6,889 bases of DNA from Spirochaetales bacterium. Lineage in GTDB: Bacteria > Spirochaetota > Spirochaetia > Sphaerochaetales > Sphaerochaetaceae. The DNA lies in contig JAGBRG010000014.1 in the NCBI GenBank assembly GCA_017632495.1, positions 1-6,889 on the forward strand. Reading direction: 5' to 3'. A program made the position numbers and the translations under genes. Of this stretch, positions 5,630 to 6,889 are shown piece by piece (the first letter of the stretch is position 1; every line of letters starts with the position of its first letter). Below the pieces are notes generated by a model. It had not been told where the DNA came from. It made no database searches and saw only the letters and a program-made list of their open reading frames with translations.

Positions 5630-6523
5630 ATGAAATGTGCATCAATCGCCATCATAGGTCGCCCGTCGTCCGGAAAGTCTACTCTGCTGAACACAATCTG
5701 CGAGTCAAAGGTCTCAATCACATCACCTACTCCGCATACTACAAGAAACGCCATCCGCGGAATCTATACTGACAGCCGAGGTCAGCTGATTTTCACAGAC
5801 ACCCCGGGCTTTCACATCTCGGAGAAGAAATTCAACAAGAAGATGCAGGACATCGCAGTCGCATCTCTTGAGGAAACGGATGCCGTCCTTTACATGGTCG
5901 ATGCCACCCGAAAACCCGGAAGCGAGGAAGATGCCATCACCTACATGCTAAGCGGACTATCGGTTCCCGTTGTCTGCTGCATCAACAAGAAGGACATTCT
6001 GACAGAAAACCAGATCAAGGAAGCAGAAAGCTACCTGTCAAAAAGCATGCCCGGCCGCACCATTTTAGTCGCATCCGCCAAGGAAGACGACGGTGTGGAT
6101 GAGATTCTCATCGAGCTCTTCAAACACGCCCCCGAAGGCCACCTTCTTTATGACGAGAACACCTGGACCGACCAGAACCTGGAGTTCAGGGTCTCAGAGA
6201 TAATCCGTGAAAAGGCCATGAACTCGGTGACGCAGGAAATCCCCTACGCTATCATGGTCGAGGTCGCCGATCTTGAGTATAACCAGGAAGAGAATAAAGT
6301 CTGGGTGCGTGCCTTCATCACCGTCGAGCGCGAAAGCCAGAAAGGCATCATGGTTGGAAAAGGCGGCGAGAACATAAAGAAAATCAGAGTCGCCGCCTTC
6401 AAGGAAATAAAGAGAATCTTTCCTGAATCCAAACTTGAGCTGGATCTTCGTGTCCGCGTCAACGGCAAGTGGAAGACCAATGACATGATCTTATCAAAGG
6501 TCTTCCGCGAAACCCGGGACTAA
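5630..6523 (+). CDS. era: GTPase Era (ribosome assembly)
   Basis: Era binds GTP and the 3' end of 16S rRNA to help mature the 30S subunit, acting in the cytoplasm and at the membrane. Residue numbers here count from ATG 5621, which gives 300 residues, the usual family length; from ATG 5630 the protein has 297. GTPase motifs in order: P-loop GRPSSGKST (13-21), switch I TTRN (40-43), DTPGFH (60-65), NKKD (122-125) and SAKEDDG (152-158). EIPYAIMVEV (206-215) opens the C-terminal KH RNA-binding domain, whose loop is GKGGENIKKI (246-255). The P-loop has SS where most Era proteins have NV. A TTG start at 5594 is open in frame but lies on the candidate -35 box. Neither ATG has a clear ribosome binding site. 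I chose 5630 because TATAAT directly precedes 5621; 5621 remains possible. The gene is divergent from clpP and converges on lysS. Confidence 0.92.
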   Translation: MKCASIAIIGRPSSGKSTLLNTICESKVSITSPTPHTTRNAIRGIYTDSRGQLIFTDTPGFHISEKKFNKKMQDIAVASLEETDAVLYMVDATRKPGSEEDAITYMLSGLSVPVVCCINKKDILTENQIKEAESYLSKSMPGRTILVASAKEDDGVDEILIELFKHAPEGHLLYDENTWTDQNLEFRVSEIIREKAMNSVTQEIPYAIMVEVADLEYNQEENKVWVRAFITVERESQKGIMVGKGGENIKKIRVAAFKEIKRIFPESKLELDLRVRVNGKWKTNDMILSKVFRETRD

Positions 6524-6525
6524 AA

Positions 6526-6889
6526 TCAATACTTTGAAAGAACAGCCAGAACCCTTTCTTTTCCGATGGTGTTCATGAAGCCCGCAAGCTTAGGTCCCTT
6601 CTCTTTTCCGATCAGGGCCATGTAGGTTGCAGTAAACAAAGCTGTGTTCTCAACACCTGCTTCGGCAGCGGCATCATAGATGAGCTGGGAAAGATCTTTT
6701 TCATCCTTTCCGTCCCAAGAAGCGACCTTGGAACACAGAGCTCTTACAGCCTTCAGACCATCTTCATCAAGAGAGACCTTCTCTGAATCAGCTGTTGCAA
6801 CGGAGAATCTGAAATCCTCAGGGGCAAAGGTTGTGATCCATGTCCAGGCACAGCGGCATCTGGTTCTGAGTCTTTCAATCTGGTCTTCC
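6526..6889 (-). CDS. lysS: Lysyl-tRNA synthetase, class I, C-terminal part
   Basis: Partial: only the last 120 codons and the TGA stop are in the window. The N-terminal catalytic domain (HIGH and KMSKS motifs) lies beyond the right edge. The class I enzyme charges tRNA-Lys using a Rossmann-fold active site, unlike the common class II enzyme. The call rests on the class I pattern near the visible start, WTWITTFAPEDFRFSV, and on the helical C-terminal end with LSQLIYDAAAEAG, TATYMALIGKEKGPKLAGFM and IGKERVLAVLSKY. This tail matches the anticodon-binding helical region shared by class I LysRS and related enzymes. It converges with era, leaving 2 bases between the stop codons and no room for a hairpin terminator. 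The class I enzyme is known from spirochaetes, many archaea and some alphaproteobacteria, and it supports the spirochaete assignment. The catalytic motifs were not seen, so the call is by C-terminal resemblance. Confidence 0.8.
   Translation of the reverse strand, partial: EDQIERLRTRCRCAWTWITTFAPEDFRFSVATADSEKVSLDEDGLKAVRALCSKVASWDGKDEKDLSQLIYDAAAEAGVENTALFTATYMALIGKEKGPKLAGFMNTIGKERVLAVLSKY

Noticed and set aside
1..6889. CRISPR arrays, insertion sequences, tRNA or rRNA genes
   Set aside because: No spaced direct repeats, transposase motifs, terminal repeats or cloverleaf patterns were seen; almost all bases lie in protein-coding genes.

Overview
The window looks like a piece of a spirochaete chromosome, most likely Treponema-like. 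The evidence is a class I (archaeal-type) lysyl-tRNA synthetase tail at the right edge, a type found in spirochaetes, many archaea and only some other bacteria. Era has an unusual GRPSSGKS P-loop, and clpP stands alone, apart from clpX and tig. Base composition looks moderate, and genes are tightly packed with clear GGAGG-type ribosome binding sites. The assignment is by family recognition only; no search was run.

Layout, left to right. (1) 1-491, minus: a secreted acidic protein of unknown function, cut by the window edge. (2) 575-3838, minus: a compact operon transcribed right to left. It encodes a duplicated DUF1538 membrane transporter-like protein, then a protein with two tandem P-II-like domains, then a COG1092 (RlmI-type) rRNA methyltransferase. 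The first two genes overlap by 20 bases and the last two by 4 (ATGA). A candidate promoter with an 18-base palindrome lies in front. (3) 3917-4900, minus: a predicted lipoprotein of the endonuclease/exonuclease/phosphatase superfamily with an intact active site. (4) 4972-5538, minus: a ClpP peptidase with a complete catalytic triad but an unusual charged N-terminus. (5) 5630-6523, plus: era, divergent from clpP. The two candidate promoters are nearly back to back, and the era start seems to lack a leader. (6) 6526-6889, minus: the C-terminal end of class I lysS, convergent with era and separated by 2 bases.

The most interesting unit is DUF1538 plus double P-II. A two-half membrane protein, each half with the same LAEP and FD-[AS]-GG/SG motifs, is cotranscribed and translationally coupled with a protein carrying two P-II-like domains. 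P-II proteins classically gate membrane transporters (GlnK on AmtB), so this looks like a dedicated transporter and cytoplasmic sensor pair. The P-II gene also has a well-placed ribosome binding site and ATG exactly at the boundary between its two domains. This suggests either a recent fusion of two genes or production of both a full-length and a short protein. All other genes look like ordinary housekeeping or envelope genes.
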